Below are positions 4,687-5,347 of a stretch of 5,347 nucleotides of DNA, one piece after another. The position numbers were made by a program, and so were the translations under genes. Each line of letters opens with the position of its first letter. The first letter of the stretch is position 1. The notes below the pieces were generated by a model. It was not told the DNA's origin and searched no databases. It saw only the letters and a program-made list of their open reading frames with translations. Source of the stretch: Rhodospirillales bacterium (GTDB lineage Bacteria > Pseudomonadota > Alphaproteobacteria > Rhodospirillales > 2-02-FULL-58-16); NCBI GenBank assembly GCA_021775195.1, contig JAJFIG010000154.1, forward strand, positions 1-5,347. Reading direction: 5' to 3'.

Positions 4687-5347
4687 TTATGCCTGGGCAG
4701 TGGCCAGCAGCCTGGCGGGCGACAGGGTCTCCTCGGTGATGCCCTGGGACGCCAGGGCTTCGGGCACGCCGATGTCCAGGGCCAGGGCCGCCGCCAGTCG
4801 GCCCAGTGCCGGCGACGTCATGATGCCGTAACCGCCCTGACCGGCGAGCCACAACAAACCTTCGCTCCGGGGGTCCGGCCCCACCGCCGGAAGCCTGTCG
4901 GCGAAGAAATTGCGCAGCCCCGCCCACTTGTGACCGATGCGCTCGACCTTCAGGGTCGTCGCCCGTTCGATGCGGTCGACGGCGATGGCCACGTCAAGAT
5001 CCTCGGGCTGGGCGTCGCAGGGGGGCGAGGGGGTTTCGTCCTCGGGCGAGGCCAGGACCCGCCCGGCATCGGGCTTGAAGTAGAACTCCTCGTCGACGTC
5101 GCAGGTCATTGGCCAGGCATCGACCGCCATCCCCGCCGGCGCATCGAAGACGATGACCGTGCGCCGCTTGGGCGTCAGGCCCAGGGGGTCCAGGCCCGCC
5201 AGCTCCGCCACCGCGTCGGCCCACGCCCCGGCGGCGTTGATGACGACCCCGGCGGTGAAGGTGCCGGCCCGGGTCTCCACATGCCACGCCCCGCCCCGGC
5301 GTTCCAGGCCGCGCACGTCGGCGTCGGTGACGATGCTGCCGCCCCGT
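4687..5347 (-). CDS. FAD-dependent D-amino-acid dehydrogenase (DAO family, DauA-like), C-terminal part, cut by the window edge
   Basis: This is the last 219 residues of a flavoprotein of the DAO/DadA family, which oxidises the C-N bond of an amino acid to an imino acid and ammonia. The frame is open to the right edge (it reads RGGSIVTDADV before the first internal GTG at 5316), so the start and the N-terminal GxGxxG dinucleotide fold are outside. The visible part holds the FAD-contacting VVINAAGAWAD, the substrate-domain stretch DEEFYFKPDAGRVLASPEDETP, WAGLRNFFADRLPAVGPD, and the C-terminal flavin loop GQGGYGIMTSPALG. The order and wording recall Pseudomonas D-arginine dehydrogenase DauA, in particular FYFKPDAG, TWAGLR-like and QGGYGI, where Tyr and Arg in these motifs bind substrate. 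The stop is TAA at 4687-4689. Family is firm; D-arginine as substrate is only a suggestion, and glycine/sarcosine oxidase relatives are the alternative. Confidence 0.88.
   Translation of the reverse strand, partial: RGGSIVTDADVRGLERRGGAWHVETRAGTFTAGVVINAAGAWADAVAELAGLDPLGLTPKRRTVIVFDAPAGMAVDAWPMTCDVDEEFYFKPDAGRVLASPEDETPSPPCDAQPEDLDVAIAVDRIERATTLKVERIGHKWAGLRNFFADRLPAVGPDPRSEGLLWLAGQGGYGIMTSPALGRLAAALALDIGVPEALASQGITEETLSPARLLATAQA

Overview
The window is GC-rich chromosomal DNA with strongly G/C-ending codons and good GGAGG-type ribosome binding sites. The protein types (a Mak-like ROK sugar kinase, a BigR/SqrR-like regulator with a persulfide dioxygenase-rhodanese, a DauA-like FAD dehydrogenase) suggest a proteobacterium, most likely an alphaproteobacterium. 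That assignment is an inference from gene content and base composition; there is no rRNA or other marker gene here.

Layout from left to right: (1) the N-terminal 176 codons of a ROK-family sugar kinase, closest in memory to E. coli fructokinase Mak, on the minus strand and running off the left edge; (2) a 188-nt divergent intergenic region with two small inverted repeats; (3) a plus-strand gene for a 255-residue protein I do not recognise, possibly preceded by a 33-codon leader ORF whose stop overlaps its GTG start; (4) a plus-strand metallo-beta-lactamase (MBL) fold hydrolase of 341 residues; (5) converging on it from the minus strand, a probable two-gene operon of an ArsR-type regulator followed by a persulfide dioxygenase fused to a rhodanese domain; (6) a roughly 370-nt, visibly more AT-rich non-coding stretch dense in inverted repeats; (7) the C-terminal 219 residues of a D-amino-acid dehydrogenase-like FAD oxidoreductase on the minus strand, running off the right edge.

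The clearest functional unit is region 5. The regulator carries the two cysteines, 66 residues apart, that define the BigR/SqrR persulfide sensors. The gene behind it encodes an ETHE1-like dioxygenase with a C-terminal sulfurtransferase domain, the classic target of such a sensor. Together they should sense reactive sulfur species and oxidise glutathione persulfide to sulfite, with the rhodanese domain moving sulfane sulfur. The neighbouring MBL hydrolase, the sugar kinase and the FAD dehydrogenase have no evident link to this pathway.

No tRNA, rRNA, CRISPR array, insertion sequence or prophage gene was seen. I found no convincing new multi-gene system. The items most worth a second look are the unrecognised 255-residue protein with its possible coupled leader ORF, and the inverted-repeat cluster upstream of the persulfide sensor.
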